The notes under the pieces: generated by a model
Told to the model about the DNA's origin: nothing
Databases searched by the model: none
What the model saw: only the letters and a program-made list of their open reading frames with translations
Part shown: positions 55,076 through 63,845 of the stretch, piece after piece
How the letters are laid out: every line of letters starts with the position of its first letter
Numbering within the stretch: the first letter of the stretch is position 1
Position numbers and translations under genes: made by a program
From: Clostridiaceae bacterium
Lineage (GTDB): Bacteria; Bacillota_I; Bacilli_A; Erysipelotrichales; Coprobacillaceae
Direction: 5' to 3'
Length of the DNA stretch: 64,000 nucleotides
Assembly: GCA_902363625.1 (NCBI GenBank)
Contig: CABJAS010000005.1
Coordinates: 55,715 to 119,714, forward strand

Positions 55076-55213
55076 ATGTCTAAAGTCGCAGCCGTTGCGT
55101 GTGGTATGGCGCTTGCAGCCGGTTTATATGCATTGATGATGGATCCTAAAGAGAAGAAAGCAATGATGGAAAAAGCCGAAAAACTATATGAAGATATGGT
55201 TGACGCCATGTAA
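55076..55213 (+). CDS. Small 45-residue protein
   Basis: Short protein beginning MSKVAAVACGMALAAGLYAL, a hydrophobic N-terminus that could be a membrane segment, then a charged helix MDPKEKKAMMEKAEKLYEDM. This recalls the membrane-plus-charged-tail layout of YtxH proteins. GAGGTGAT precedes the ATG and a perfect hairpin terminator follows. It lies 26 bases behind recD2. Confidence 0.65.
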   Translation: MSKVAAVACGMALAAGLYALMMDPKEKKAMMEKAEKLYEDMVDAM

Positions 55214-55240
55214 AAACAAGAGTTCGCTCTTGTTTTTTGG
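55213..55240 (+). terminator. Terminator after mnmA-recD2 unit
   Basis: AAAACAAGAG / CTCTTGTTTT hairpin with a TTCG tetraloop and following T. Confidence 0.88.
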
Positions 55241-55335
55241 TACATGAAATAAAGTCAAAAAATCGACTATTTGACATTTCATTATAGATATCATATAATT
55301 TAAGCAATTATATTATTAAAGGAGATGGATTTAAT

Positions 55336-56610
55336 TTGGACCCGGAACAATCGATGCAGATAGTAATTTTTATTGTCTGCCTAGTGTTATCAGCTTTTTT
55401 TAGTGCTTCTGAATCAGCACTGCTATCAGTAAATAAAATAAGGATGAGAACTCTGGCAGAAGACGGCGATAAACGTGCTAAAACAGTAGAAAAGCTATTG
55501 TCAAACACGAATGCGCTATTAAGTACAATTCTTGTAGGAAACAACTTAGTCAACATTTTAGCGACTTCCCTTACCACTTCAATCGCAATTGCGATATTTG
55601 GAAACAGCGGAATTGGAATCGCTACGGCAGTTGTAACGATTTTAATCTTGATTTTCTCGGAAATCACCCCAAAATCTTTATCTACTAAATATGCTGACCC
55701 ATTTTCTCTAAGAATAGGTAAAATTATTACTTGGCTGATCGTTTTATTTAAACCGGTCGTGATCATATTAAATTTTATTTCAGGGATGATTATCAAGCTT
55801 TTTGGTGGAAATATCGAAGAAGCACCCGCAATTACTGAAGAAGATTTAAAAACTTTTGTGACAGTCGGGCATGAAGCCGGTGTATTGGAAACAGAAGAAA
55901 AAGAAATGATTCATAATGTATTTGAATTTGGTGATACTGAAATTCGTGAAATCATGACACCACGCATTAATGTCATTTCAGTAGCGGAAGATGTCACTTA
56001 TGATGAACTGATCGAAACATATAAAAAAGAACAATTTTCACGTATTTTAGTACACAGTCAGTCATTTGACGAAATATTAGGTGTATTAAATATGAAAGAT
56101 TTATTATTTATAGATTTCGATAAGGAAGATTTTTCAATTAAAGACTATATGCGTGAAGCCTATATGGTTTATGAGTTTAATCACATTTCAGATGTTTTTG
56201 CAGCAATGCGTAAAGAAAGAGTGTCGCTGGCAGTTGTATTAGATGAATATGGGGTTATGAGCGGATTAGTGACATTTGAGGATATTGTGGAAGAAATCGT
56301 TGGGAATATTGATGATGAATATGATGAAGAGGAAGAATTGATCAAGCAGATCGATGATAAATCTTATTATGTAGATGGCGCTATGAGTTTTAATGAAATC
56401 AATGATGAAATTGGAACACATTTTGAATCGGAGGAATTTGAATCGATCGGTGGAATGGTATTGGGAGCCTGCAACGGCGCACCGGAATTGCATCATCAGC
56501 TAGTGATTGATGATGTCTTGATCGAGGTAGAAAAAATTCATAAAAATCGTATATCGCTATTGAAATTAACAATTATGGATCCGATTGAGGAAACGGGAGA
56601 AGAAGAGTAG
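55336..56610 (+). CDS. CNNM/CorC-type membrane transporter
   Basis: Membrane protein of 424 residues. The DUF21/CNNM transmembrane domain (about 1-180) contains AFFSASESALLSVNKIRMR and LVGNNLVNILATSL. Two CBS domains (about 195-320; IMTPRINVISV, RVSLAVVLDEYG) and a C-terminal CorC_HlyC domain (about 335-420) follow. Such proteins are linked to magnesium or cobalt efflux. The gene starts with TTG at 55336, 11 bases behind AAAGGAG; an internal ATG at 55354 is less likely because the TTG restores the usual length of the N-terminus. Confidence 0.9.
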   Translation: MDPEQSMQIVIFIVCLVLSAFFSASESALLSVNKIRMRTLAEDGDKRAKTVEKLLSNTNALLSTILVGNNLVNILATSLTTSIAIAIFGNSGIGIATAVVTILILIFSEITPKSLSTKYADPFSLRIGKIITWLIVLFKPVVIILNFISGMIIKLFGGNIEEAPAITEEDLKTFVTVGHEAGVLETEEKEMIHNVFEFGDTEIREIMTPRINVISVAEDVTYDELIETYKKEQFSRILVHSQSFDEILGVLNMKDLLFIDFDKEDFSIKDYMREAYMVYEFNHISDVFAAMRKERVSLAVVLDEYGVMSGLVTFEDIVEEIVGNIDDEYDEEEELIKQIDDKSYYVDGAMSFNEINDEIGTHFESEEFESIGGMVLGACNGAPELHHQLVIDDVLIEVEKIHKNRISLLKLTIMDPIEETGEEE

Positions 56611-56628
56611 CCTTACTCTTTTTTCTTC
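56603..56628 (+). terminator. Terminator after CNNM gene
   Basis: AAGAGTA / TACTCTT hairpin with six T. Confidence 0.72.
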
Positions 56629-56643
56629 TTTTATATAGGGGGA

Positions 56644-57075
56644 ATGAAAGTGGAGAGCAGAATTGCAAAAGATTGGCAGGAACATCATCCTGCAAAGGCA
56701 ATACGTATAAAAGTATTTATGGAAGAACAGGGCTTTACTCAAGAATTTGATGAGATTGATCCGATCGCTTATCACGCTGTAATTTTTGATAATGATCAGC
56801 CTGTGGCGTGTGGGCGCCTTTATCAAAAAGAAGGGACAACGGATACTTATCTTTTAGGACGAATTGCGGTTTTAAAAGAATATCGAAAACAACATCTTGG
56901 AGCTAAAATATTAGAATTGCTTGAAAATAAAATAAAAGAGTTAAATGGTAAAAAAGCAGAATTATCAGCTCAGATCAGTGCCGTGGGATTTTATGAAAAA
57001 AGCGGTTATCATAAACAAGGCGATGTATACTTTGATGAATATTGCCAGCATATAAAAATGATTAAGTATTTATAA
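56644..57075 (+). CDS. GNAT family N-acetyltransferase
   Basis: Acetyltransferase of about 143 residues. Fold elements are visible: IRIKVFMEEQGFTQEFDEID (the typical start of ElaA/YjcF-like members), the acetyl-CoA loop LLGRIAVLKEYRKQHLGAKI, and SAVGFYEKSGYHKQGD at the end. The substrate is unknown. The site TAGGGGG is only two bases from ATG 56644, so the GTG at 56650 may be the true start. It is a single-gene unit with a clean terminator. Confidence 0.85.
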   Translation: MKVESRIAKDWQEHHPAKAIRIKVFMEEQGFTQEFDEIDPIAYHAVIFDNDQPVACGRLYQKEGTTDTYLLGRIAVLKEYRKQHLGAKILELLENKIKELNGKKAELSAQISAVGFYEKSGYHKQGDVYFDEYCQHIKMIKYL

Positions 57076-57078
57076 GGA

Positions 57079-57104
57079 AAGTGATAGAATTATCACTTTT
57101 TTTG
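57079..57104 (+). terminator. Terminator after GNAT gene
   Basis: AAGTGATA / TATCACTT hairpin with a GAAT loop and five T. Confidence 0.82.
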
Positions 57105-57152
57105 CATATTTTCTGTAATTTCACTATACTATTATAAAAAGGAGTGAACGCG

Positions 57153-58331
57153 ATGAAAAAAGAAGAACAGATTATTAAAAATGCATTGAAGCTAACAAAA
57201 GAAACAGATGACCATCTTTCTAGCTATGCGACTAAAAACAGTGACTGCATCAAAGTCAAAGAGAGTATTTCAAAGCCGGGTGAATTTGATATTCGCTGGC
57301 CGTTTGAAGAAGATATTGATCGCGTTTTATATTGTAAATCTTATCAGCGTTATGTAGATAAAACTCAGGCTCTTTCATTTTTCAGGAGTGCACATATATC
57401 CAAGCGTTCGATTCATGTTCAGTGGGTAAGCCGTATTGCCAGACAGATTGGGCGCGGATTGAATCTTAATTTGGATTTGATTGAAGCGATTGCTTTAGGT
57501 CATGACTTAGGTCATGCACCGTATGGACATGTCGGTGAAATGGCATTGAATCAGAAATTAAAAGACAGTGGCTTTGGTTATTTTTGTCATAATGCCAACA
57601 GCGTCCGCAACATTTTGTTTATCGAGCGCAATGGTATCGGATATAATGTTTCCTTACAGGTGTTAGACGGCATTTTGTGTCACAATGGCGAGATGCTGTC
57701 ACAAAAGTATGTTCCCGATAAAGAAAAGACCATCGCTCAGTTTTGGCAGGAATATGAGGACTGCTGGAAAAAAGAAGGTACCAGTTTAAGAATCCGGCCA
57801 ATGACATTAGAAGGATGCGTTGTTCGTGTATCAGATGTTATCTCTTACATTGGAAAAGATATTGAAGATGCCGTAAAAGTCGGCTTAATTACTATTGATG
57901 ATTTGCCGGAGCATGTCGTTAAAGTATTAGGCGTGGATAATAAATCCATGATTAACCGTCTGATCGGTGATTTAGTAATTCACAGCTACAACAAGCCTTA
58001 TTTAAGCTTTTCATCGGAAGTCTTTCAGGCATTAAAGGAGCTGCTGAACTTCTTATCATTACGTGTTCATCATCATCCTGTCTTAGTTAAAGAAAACAGT
58101 AAATTAGTTCGTATGATCAAAGAATTGTATGATGTTTATTATGATGATCTGATGACACCTAAATCAAAAACAACCGGTATTTGGCGTTACAAGGAAAAAA
58201 TGACGCCAGCTTATCAAAAAAATGCTCCTGAGCTGATTGTTTGTGATTATTTATCGGCGATGACCGATTCTTATGTATTGAGTGAATATGAGCGTATTTT
58301 CTTACCCATTGTTCACGATGAAATGATCTGA
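57153..58331 (+). CDS. HD-domain dGTPase-like triphosphohydrolase
   Basis: Protein of 392 residues of the deoxyguanosine triphosphate triphosphohydrolase family. The metal-binding HD motif is in ALGHDLGHAPYGHVGE (about 116) with a further His in ILCHNGEM and a later Asp in VRVSDVISYIGKDIEDA. RVLYCKSYQRYVDKTQ near the N-terminus and HVQWVSRIARQIGRGL are diagnostic of the family. It probably converts dNTPs to nucleosides and triphosphate. ATG 57153 follows AAGGAGTGA. It is a single-gene unit. Confidence 0.9.
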   Translation: MKKEEQIIKNALKLTKETDDHLSSYATKNSDCIKVKESISKPGEFDIRWPFEEDIDRVLYCKSYQRYVDKTQALSFFRSAHISKRSIHVQWVSRIARQIGRGLNLNLDLIEAIALGHDLGHAPYGHVGEMALNQKLKDSGFGYFCHNANSVRNILFIERNGIGYNVSLQVLDGILCHNGEMLSQKYVPDKEKTIAQFWQEYEDCWKKEGTSLRIRPMTLEGCVVRVSDVISYIGKDIEDAVKVGLITIDDLPEHVVKVLGVDNKSMINRLIGDLVIHSYNKPYLSFSSEVFQALKELLNFLSLRVHHHPVLVKENSKLVRMIKELYDVYYDDLMTPKSKTTGIWRYKEKMTPAYQKNAPELIVCDYLSAMTDSYVLSEYERIFLPIVHDEMI

Positions 58332-58360
58332 CACCCAGAAAGCTGGGTGTTTTATTTTGA
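58331..58360 (+). terminator. Terminator after dGTPase gene
   Basis: ACACCCAG / CTGGGTGT hairpin with an AAAG loop and a T-rich tail. Confidence 0.85.
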
Positions 58361-58429
58361 CAATAACAGTAAGTTAGTTGCCTCTTCAACTAAAAAAATG
58401 CTATGATGTTCATATTAGGAGGGATTTGG

Positions 58430-59206
58430 ATGATTTACGATATCACCACATTACAAAAAGCCATTGAAACTTTAGCGGGAATGTTTCAGGTGGATGAAAG
58501 CCGTATTATCAATACGGGAAAGGAAAAACAAATTGCCGATGTTGATTTGTTTTTAAAAGAGATAGAGGGCTCTTTACAAGATTTTGATATCGATGATTTG
58601 AAAATCGTGGGGATTCATAGTACAACAAACAACGACCAATGCGCTTCAATTAAACGTACGGGTCTCATCAATATGAAACAGGCTTTGTCATGCGATTCAA
58701 GTTTGAATGAATATCTGCACAGCAACGGGATATACATAGATATCTATACGAAGAAGCTGACCTATCAAAATAAAAGCTATAATTTAGTCGATCAGGGAAA
58801 TTCAAAGCTGCATTATAAAATCTTTGGAGATTATCAGCTGGATTGCTTTTTGACATTAAGAGAAAATCGCCCTTATGACGGTGCCTTAAGAGCAAGACCG
58901 AAGGTATTGAGTGAAATTGAAAAGTATGTCGGATTGAAAGGACTGCATCAGGGCTGGATTGATCAATCTGCCCCATATATGATTAAATTCATTGATCGTG
59001 CATCTAATTTTAATCCTTACAGTTTCAGTGCCGACGGTTCAGAAGTAGGAATGAAAACAGCTTTGGTTTATTATGCTTTAATGGTTATTTCTTCACATCA
59101 GCAGATTGATGTGCAAATCGATTTAGCGAGTGAATATCAAGTTACACCGGAACATATTTTAGAAATAATTCCGATCTGTGAACAAAAGGAGCAGCTATGT
59201 ATATAA
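58430..59206 (+). CDS. Unknown protein coupled to aroD
   Basis: Protein of 258 residues that I do not recognise. It has alternating strands and helices, with IVGIHSTTNNDQCASIKRTG, YQLDCFLTLRENRPYDG and HQGWIDQSAPYMIKFIDRAS as distinctive segments. It has no signal peptide or membrane helix. ATG 58430 follows TTAGGAGGGA. Its end overlaps aroD by 10 bases, so the two are translationally coupled. The context does not reveal its function. Confidence 0.65.
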   Translation: MIYDITTLQKAIETLAGMFQVDESRIINTGKEKQIADVDLFLKEIEGSLQDFDIDDLKIVGIHSTTNNDQCASIKRTGLINMKQALSCDSSLNEYLHSNGIYIDIYTKKLTYQNKSYNLVDQGNSKLHYKIFGDYQLDCFLTLRENRPYDGALRARPKVLSEIEKYVGLKGLHQGWIDQSAPYMIKFIDRASNFNPYSFSADGSEVGMKTALVYYALMVISSHQQIDVQIDLASEYQVTPEHILEIIPICEQKEQLCI

Positions 59207-59940
59207 AAAATTTAGAATTGAAAAATGGACTGCCTAAGATCTGTGTCCCTTTAATCGCAAAAGATAAAGAGGAATTGCAAAGTGAGTTGAACGCTTTAAA
59301 GGATGTCTATTACGATCTGATTGAATGGCGAATCGATCATTATGAAAAAGTAGAAGAAGAATCAGAACTTCAATCAGCATTGGAACTGATTCGAAAACAA
59401 GTGCCAGACTGTATCCTATTGGTAACTTTTCGTACGATTTATGAGGGCGGTAATAAAATTACAGAAAGATATTTTGATATTTATCGTTCACTGCTTGAAA
59501 GTCAGCAAATCGATTTGATTGATGTTGAGTTTTCTCGCGGTGATGAATTGTTTACTGAAATTTTGAAACTTGCTCATCAGCAGCATGTTGGTGTCATTGC
59601 TTCTTATCATGATTTTTCCCAAACACCAAGTAAAAAAGAAATGATGGCATGCTTTGAAAAAATGAAAGCTTTACGGGCAGATATTTTTAAATTAGCGGTG
59701 ATGCCTAAAAACATTGAAGATGTATTGGCATTATTGGAAATTACATATAAAGCCAATGAGCGATTTGCTCAGCCAGTTATCACGATGTCGATGTCAAAGT
59801 TAGGGTTTGTTACACGTGCTGTCGGTGAGTTATTTGGCAGTGCCGTAACATTTGGCAGCGGACAGCAGGCATCAGCGCCAGGACAAATCTCAGCCAATCA
59901 GCTTCACCAATTGTTAGAGTTAATGCATGAAGGATTATAA
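59197..59940 (+). CDS. aroD: Type I 3-dehydroquinate dehydratase
   Basis: Shikimate pathway enzyme of 247 residues. The N-terminal signature is DLIEWRIDHY, the catalytic His lies in IASYHDF and the Schiff-base Lys in FKLAVMPKN (about 165); MSMSKLGFVTRAVGELFGS and SGQQASAPGQI are the family C-terminal segments. It makes 3-dehydroshikimate. No other shikimate gene is near; the upstream partner is of unknown function, and both start sites are overlapping. Confidence 0.95.
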   Translation: MYIKNLELKNGLPKICVPLIAKDKEELQSELNALKDVYYDLIEWRIDHYEKVEEESELQSALELIRKQVPDCILLVTFRTIYEGGNKITERYFDIYRSLLESQQIDLIDVEFSRGDELFTEILKLAHQQHVGVIASYHDFSQTPSKKEMMACFEKMKALRADIFKLAVMPKNIEDVLALLEITYKANERFAQPVITMSMSKLGFVTRAVGELFGSAVTFGSGQQASAPGQISANQLHQLLELMHEGL

Positions 59941-59980
59941 AAACTACAGAAGTTCATTCAGAACATCCTGTAGTTTTTTT
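59940..59980. terminator. Bidirectional terminator between aroD and HIT gene
   Basis: AAAACTACAG / CTGTAGTTTT inverted repeat with T runs on both sides, serving both convergent genes. Confidence 0.8.
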
Positions 59981-60390
59981 ATTTCTATCGCTAAAGCTTC
60001 ATCCTCTAATTTATTACGTACATGATTCATCTCTTCATAAGGCACCCACCAGACCGGACCGGGAATCGGTGTATCTTGAGAGCGTCTTGGAAATAAATGC
60101 CAATGCAGATGGGAATCTCCATTCCCCAGACATTCATAATTCATTTTTTCGGCGTTAAACGCAATTTTAACAGCTTTTGCAACCATCGTCATTTCCTCCA
60201 TAAAGGTTTTCCTGAAATTCTCTTCTAAATCAAAGAGCTCAGTGACATGCTGTTTACATAGAAAAAGCGTATACCCTTTAAAATACTGGCTGTCTCCTAA
60301 TACAACATATCCGGTTTTTAATTCCTTAACGAAGTAACGATTTTGATTTTTCTTTATTTGCTCAATTCTTTTACATATCAAACAATTCAT
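59944..60390 (-). CDS. HIT family nucleotide hydrolase
   Basis: Protein of 148 residues of the histidine triad family. Four Cys at the N-terminus (CLICKRIEQ and, later, LCKQHVTEL) could hold a zinc, and the HIT motif is HLHWHLFPR. Such proteins cleave adenosine or dinucleoside phosphates. ATG 60390 (the second Met in MNMNCLIC) is 7 bases after AGGAGG; the longer frame to 60453 would cross the divergent promoter of the next operon. It is a single gene. Confidence 0.85.
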   Translation of the reverse strand: MNCLICKRIEQIKKNQNRYFVKELKTGYVVLGDSQYFKGYTLFLCKQHVTELFDLEENFRKTFMEEMTMVAKAVKIAFNAEKMNYECLGNGDSHLHWHLFPRRSQDTPIPGPVWWVPYEEMNHVRNKLEDEALAIEIKKLQDVLNELL

Positions 60391-60446
60391 ATTCATACCT
60401 CCTAAGCTAACGATAACAGGTGACGTAAGGAAACTGTCAAGAGGGG

Positions 60447-60475
60447 TTGACAAATTATTATATATGTAATATATT
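60447..60475 (+). promoter_or_regulatory. Promoter of flavin operon
   Basis: TTGACA (60447-60452) and TATATT (60470-60475) are spaced by 17 bases. The -10 box lies inside a perfect palindrome. Confidence 0.8.
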
Positions 60476-60477
60476 AC
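60466..60477. promoter_or_regulatory. Candidate MarR operator 1
   Basis: Perfect 12-bp palindrome GTAATATATTAC covering the -10 box of the flavin operon promoter. Binding would block RNA polymerase. Confidence 0.65.
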
Positions 60478-60488
60478 TTAATAGAAAG

Positions 60489-60500
60489 GTAATGTATTAC
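60489..60500. promoter_or_regulatory. Candidate MarR operator 2
   Basis: GTAATGTATTAC, one mismatch from operator 1, centred 23 bp downstream of it, about two helical turns. It also overlaps the region between the ribosome binding site and the start codon. Confidence 0.6.
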
Positions 60501-60503
60501 ATA

Positions 60504-60890
60504 ATGAAAACTATGAAAAAACGATTAAAGATTATTGGATTTATTGTATTGATGATCATCATTGTATTTGGTGGTATCTTTTTTAAACAAAAGAATGATG
60601 TTGCACGGTTAAAGAATGAGCAGGTCATACATGTAAAGGATGGTCATTATATTGGTGAAGCGGAGACTTTACTGATTAAAGCAAAGGTTGAAGTGACGAT
60701 CCTCAATGAAAAAATAACGGATATTCAAATTCTTAAGCATGATCATGGTCTTGGAAAACAAGCAGAAACAATTACAAAAGAGATGATTAAGGAAAATACT
60801 TGGGATGTGGATACAATCAGCGGTGCCACTTTATCAAGTGAAGTAATTAAGCACGCTGTTAATCAAGCGTTGTGGGAGGGAGAAAAATAA
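60504..60890 (+). CDS. Membrane FMN-binding domain protein
   Basis: Protein of about 128 residues with one N-terminal membrane helix (IIGFIVLMIIIVFGGIFF) and an external FMN-binding domain; DTISGATLSS is the segment in which Thr is often linked covalently to FMN. Such proteins move electrons at the membrane. Start is uncertain: the site AGAAAGG is two bases from ATG 60492 and 14 from 60504. It is the first gene of an operon with MarR and flavodoxin genes. Confidence 0.8.
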   Translation: MKTMKKRLKIIGFIVLMIIIVFGGIFFKQKNDVARLKNEQVIHVKDGHYIGEAETLLIKAKVEVTILNEKITDIQILKHDHGLGKQAETITKEMIKENTWDVDTISGATLSSEVIKHAVNQALWEGEK

Positions 60891-61357
60891 TGGATAGAGA
60901 AAAATTATTAGAAGGAATGGAAAGCAGAAAAGCTTTGTTTGGATTGTTTTTTTGTTTTGATAATCGTCTTCAGCAGGCGGGGGATCAGTTTTATGAGGAA
61001 ATCACGTGTAAACAATTCTTTTTATTAATCTGCTTATCATTGTTTAAAGGGGAAGCTCCTACAATTAATGACTTATCTGAAATCATGGGAAGTTCTCATC
61101 AAAACGTTAAACAGATTGCATTAAAGCTGGAAAAGAATGGCTTTATTAAAACGATGAACGATCCGCAGGATAAGCGAAAACTAAGAATCGTTCCAACACA
61201 GAAGATTCAGGACTTAGGAGCAAAATATTATGAACAAGAAGAGGCGTTCATGGCAGCCTTATACGATGGCTTGAGTGATGAGGAGATTGAAAGAACATAT
61301 AAAACTATGAGCAAGATCGAACAGAATCTGATTAAAATAAAAGGAGAACATCAATGA
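60890..61357 (+). CDS. MarR family regulator
   Basis: Winged-helix repressor of 155 residues. The recognition region PTINDLSEIMGSSHQNVKQI with the wing DPQDKRKLRIVPTQK is typical. It begins within the stop of the FMN-binding gene (TAATG) and ends in an overlap of four bases with the flavodoxin gene. The palindromic operators upstream of the operon suggest autorepression, probably lifted by a redox signal or a small aromatic compound; the signal is not shown by the sequence. Confidence 0.88.
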   Translation: MDREKLLEGMESRKALFGLFFCFDNRLQQAGDQFYEEITCKQFFLLICLSLFKGEAPTINDLSEIMGSSHQNVKQIALKLEKNGFIKTMNDPQDKRKLRIVPTQKIQDLGAKYYEQEEAFMAALYDGLSDEEIERTYKTMSKIEQNLIKIKGEHQ

Positions 61358-61857
61358 AAACAATCGTTGTCTATTCAAGCAAGACCGGTTTCACCTTAAA
61401 ATATGCGAAAAAATTAAGTGAAGAGTTAAACTGTGAACTAATCCATGTTAAAGATATAAAAAAGAGAACTTGGAGTAAAGATGAAACGGTGATCTATGGA
61501 GGAAGCCTAAAAGCGGGGATAATCCGTGATCTTAGTCACTTTAATAAAACGGTGAAAGTAAATCCGAGACAATTGATTGTCTTTGCCTGTGGATTAACTT
61601 CAAGAGACGATCAGGTAAAGATTCAAGAGATAAAGAAAGCCAATCATTTAGAGAGTATTCCCTTTTACTATTTCCCCGGTGGTGTAGATTATAGTCAGCT
61701 AGGCTTTGCAAGTAAAAGCCTTTTGAAAATGATTTGCAAATCTATAAAAAAAGATCCTCAGGGAGATCTGATGATGGCTGCACGTTTGGAAAAGTCAGGA
61801 GATTATACAGAGCTTGATCTTTTAAAAGAGATGCTCCAACAGATAAATAATAAATAA
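61354..61857 (+). CDS. Flavodoxin-domain protein
   Basis: Protein of 167 residues with a flavodoxin fold. The phosphate loop of FMN is VYSSKTGFTLKYAKKL at the N-terminus, followed by VIYGGSLKAGII and FACGL. It resembles the HemG/protoporphyrinogen-oxidase-like flavodoxin group in length and segments. It overlaps the MarR gene by four bases (ATGA), so the two are translationally coupled. It likely passes electrons with the membrane FMN-binding protein encoded first in the operon. Confidence 0.88.
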   Translation: MKTIVVYSSKTGFTLKYAKKLSEELNCELIHVKDIKKRTWSKDETVIYGGSLKAGIIRDLSHFNKTVKVNPRQLIVFACGLTSRDDQVKIQEIKKANHLESIPFYYFPGGVDYSQLGFASKSLLKMICKSIKKDPQGDLMMAARLEKSGDYTELDLLKEMLQQINNK

Positions 61858-61943
61858 ATATTTAATGAAATAAATGGTGAATAATGCGCTGGAAAATATA
61901 TTTGTAACCTAAGGCTAACCGATAGCTGTCTTTACTTTACCTA

Positions 61944-61972
61944 TTGAATTCACTAAATTTTTGGTGTAAACT
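61944..61972 (+). promoter_or_regulatory. Probable promoter of MATE gene
   Basis: TTGAAT (61944-61949) and TAAACT (61967-61972) with a 17-base spacer. Confidence 0.5.
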
Positions 61973-62003
61973 CTTAGAAGTTGGGTTAAGAGGAGGTTAA
62001 GAT

Positions 62004-63353
62004 ATGGTTAAAGATATGACAGAAGGCAAACCGATAAAATTAATTTTAGCGTTTTGTTTGCCGTTAGTAGCAGGGAATATTTTCCAACAGCTATACAACA
62101 TGGTAGATAGTATTGTGGTAGGTAAGTTCGTTGGTGTAAATGCCTTAGCAGCAGTAGGAGCAACAGGTTCCATTAACTTTTTAGTCTTAGGGTTTGCTTT
62201 AGGACTATGCAGTGGATTTGGAATTCCTATCTCTCAAAGCTTTGGGGCTCAGGATGAAGTTGGGGTTAGAAAATTTGTGATTAACTCTATTTATTTATGT
62301 TTGATCGCAACGATTGTTTTAACGACACTGACAATGATTTTTACACCGTCATTATTGACACTGATGAATACACCGGCTGATATTTATCAGGATTCTTATA
62401 CATATATTTCCATTATGTTCATGGGAATTGTAGCCACTATTTACTATAATATGCTTTCAAGTATATTAAGAGCATTGGGAGATAGTAAAACACCATTACT
62501 TTTCTTAGCGATTGCTTCAATATTAAATGTTATTTTAGACTTAGTATTTGTAATTAACTTTAAAATGGGGGTAGCCGGGGTTGCTTGGGCAACTTTGGTG
62601 GCACAAGCCGTATCCGCGATTTTATGTGCGATTTTTATGATCAAGCGTTTTCCTATTTTGAAGTTTAAAAAAGAAGAATATCGTTTCGATATGACTTGCT
62701 GTAAAAGACTGTTGTCCATCGGTGTACCGATGGCATTGCAGTTCTCTATTACTGCCATTGGTTCGGTTATGATTCAGACCGCTGTTAATGGATTGGGATC
62801 TGCTCGTGTTGCCGCTGTTACTGCCGCTAACAAGATTCAGATGATGGTAACTCAGCCAATGGATACATTGGGAATCACAATGGCAACCTACTGCGGACAA
62901 AACCTAGGGGCAAAGAAGATCGATCGTATCGAAAAAGGCTTAAAAGTAAGCTTCGCTTTATCTTTTGGTTACTGCATTATTGCTTGTATATTTATGTGGG
63001 GATTTGGAACATTTATTGCCCAGTTGTTTATCGATGCTTCAGAAACCGCAATCATGGCAGATGTCTCATTATTCTTAAGAATGAATAGTATTTTATTCTT
63101 CTTATTGGGAGCTTTATTCATTATGCGTAACTCTTTACAAGGATTGGGATATTCAGCGCTGACGATGTTAGCCGGAGTGGCAGAATTGATCGGACGTGCC
63201 ATCGTTGCCTTTGTTTTTGTTGGAATATTCGGTTATACGGCAATATGCTTTGCCAACCAGTTTGCTTGGTTACTTGCAGATATTATTTTACTGGCAACCT
63301 TTATTATAAAAATGAAACAGCTGCGGCTATCTGCTGTCAATCAAACATTGTAG
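62004..63353 (+). CDS. MATE family multidrug exporter
   Basis: Cation-coupled exporter of 449 residues with about twelve membrane helices in two halves. The family start EGKPIKLILAFCLPLVAGNI and QLYNMVDSIVVGKFVG is clear, and the second half begins SIGVPMALQFSITAIGSV. The substrate cannot be told. AGGAGG lies 7 bases before the ATG. The upstream MarR operon is 150 bases away and could regulate it, but no copy of its palindromes lies here. A strong terminator follows. Confidence 0.94.
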   Translation: MVKDMTEGKPIKLILAFCLPLVAGNIFQQLYNMVDSIVVGKFVGVNALAAVGATGSINFLVLGFALGLCSGFGIPISQSFGAQDEVGVRKFVINSIYLCLIATIVLTTLTMIFTPSLLTLMNTPADIYQDSYTYISIMFMGIVATIYYNMLSSILRALGDSKTPLLFLAIASILNVILDLVFVINFKMGVAGVAWATLVAQAVSAILCAIFMIKRFPILKFKKEEYRFDMTCCKRLLSIGVPMALQFSITAIGSVMIQTAVNGLGSARVAAVTAANKIQMMVTQPMDTLGITMATYCGQNLGAKKIDRIEKGLKVSFALSFGYCIIACIFMWGFGTFIAQLFIDASETAIMADVSLFLRMNSILFFLLGALFIMRNSLQGLGYSALTMLAGVAELIGRAIVAFVFVGIFGYTAICFANQFAWLLADIILLATFIIKMKQLRLSAVNQTL

Positions 63354-63356
63354 TTA

Positions 63357-63402
63357 AAAAAACTTGGAATTTGCCTATTGGGGTTTTCCAAGTTTTTTAT
63401 TT
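63357..63402 (+). terminator. Terminator after MATE gene
   Basis: AAAAAACTTGGAA / TTCCAAGTTTTTT hairpin with a 16-base loop and a T tail. Confidence 0.8.
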
Positions 63403-63547
63403 TAATACCGGCTTATTGTACCATGTTTTTATGATAACTTCATAAATGGAACAAAGCAAGCTGCGGTGTCTCTTCTATCTGCTGAATGAATATATTTTAA
63501 GATATAATCTGTTTGATTATTTTATATTATTAAATTTAAAATAAAAA

Positions 63548-63571
63548 ACAACATAATACGCATTATGTTGT
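63548..63571. repeat. 24-bp palindrome, copy 1
   Basis: ACAACATAAT, ACGC, ATTATGTTGT: arms of 10 bases that pair exactly around a 4-base centre. Confidence 0.7.
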
Positions 63572-63845
63572 CAAATCAGTTTGTATCTAAAATACACTAA
63601 TAATAAGAAATTACATTAACATAAGTAATGTATATTCATCATTATATAGTAAAAAAGAAAATGTAAGCTGTTTATGTTTCATATTTTACTAATAAATCTA
63701 TCCTCATTTTAACAACAATTTCCTTTGGTGACAATATTTTTTGATATTAGGATGAGTATATTAGAATTTTATTTCGTATTTGTTTTACCAAAATGATATA
63801 TCTCCTATAGTTAAATCATGAAAATAGGTTTGTTTTTTTATATAT

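Noticed and set aside
60447..60491. Longer starts for the FMN-binding gene
   Set aside because: They fall in the promoter and before the expected transcript start.
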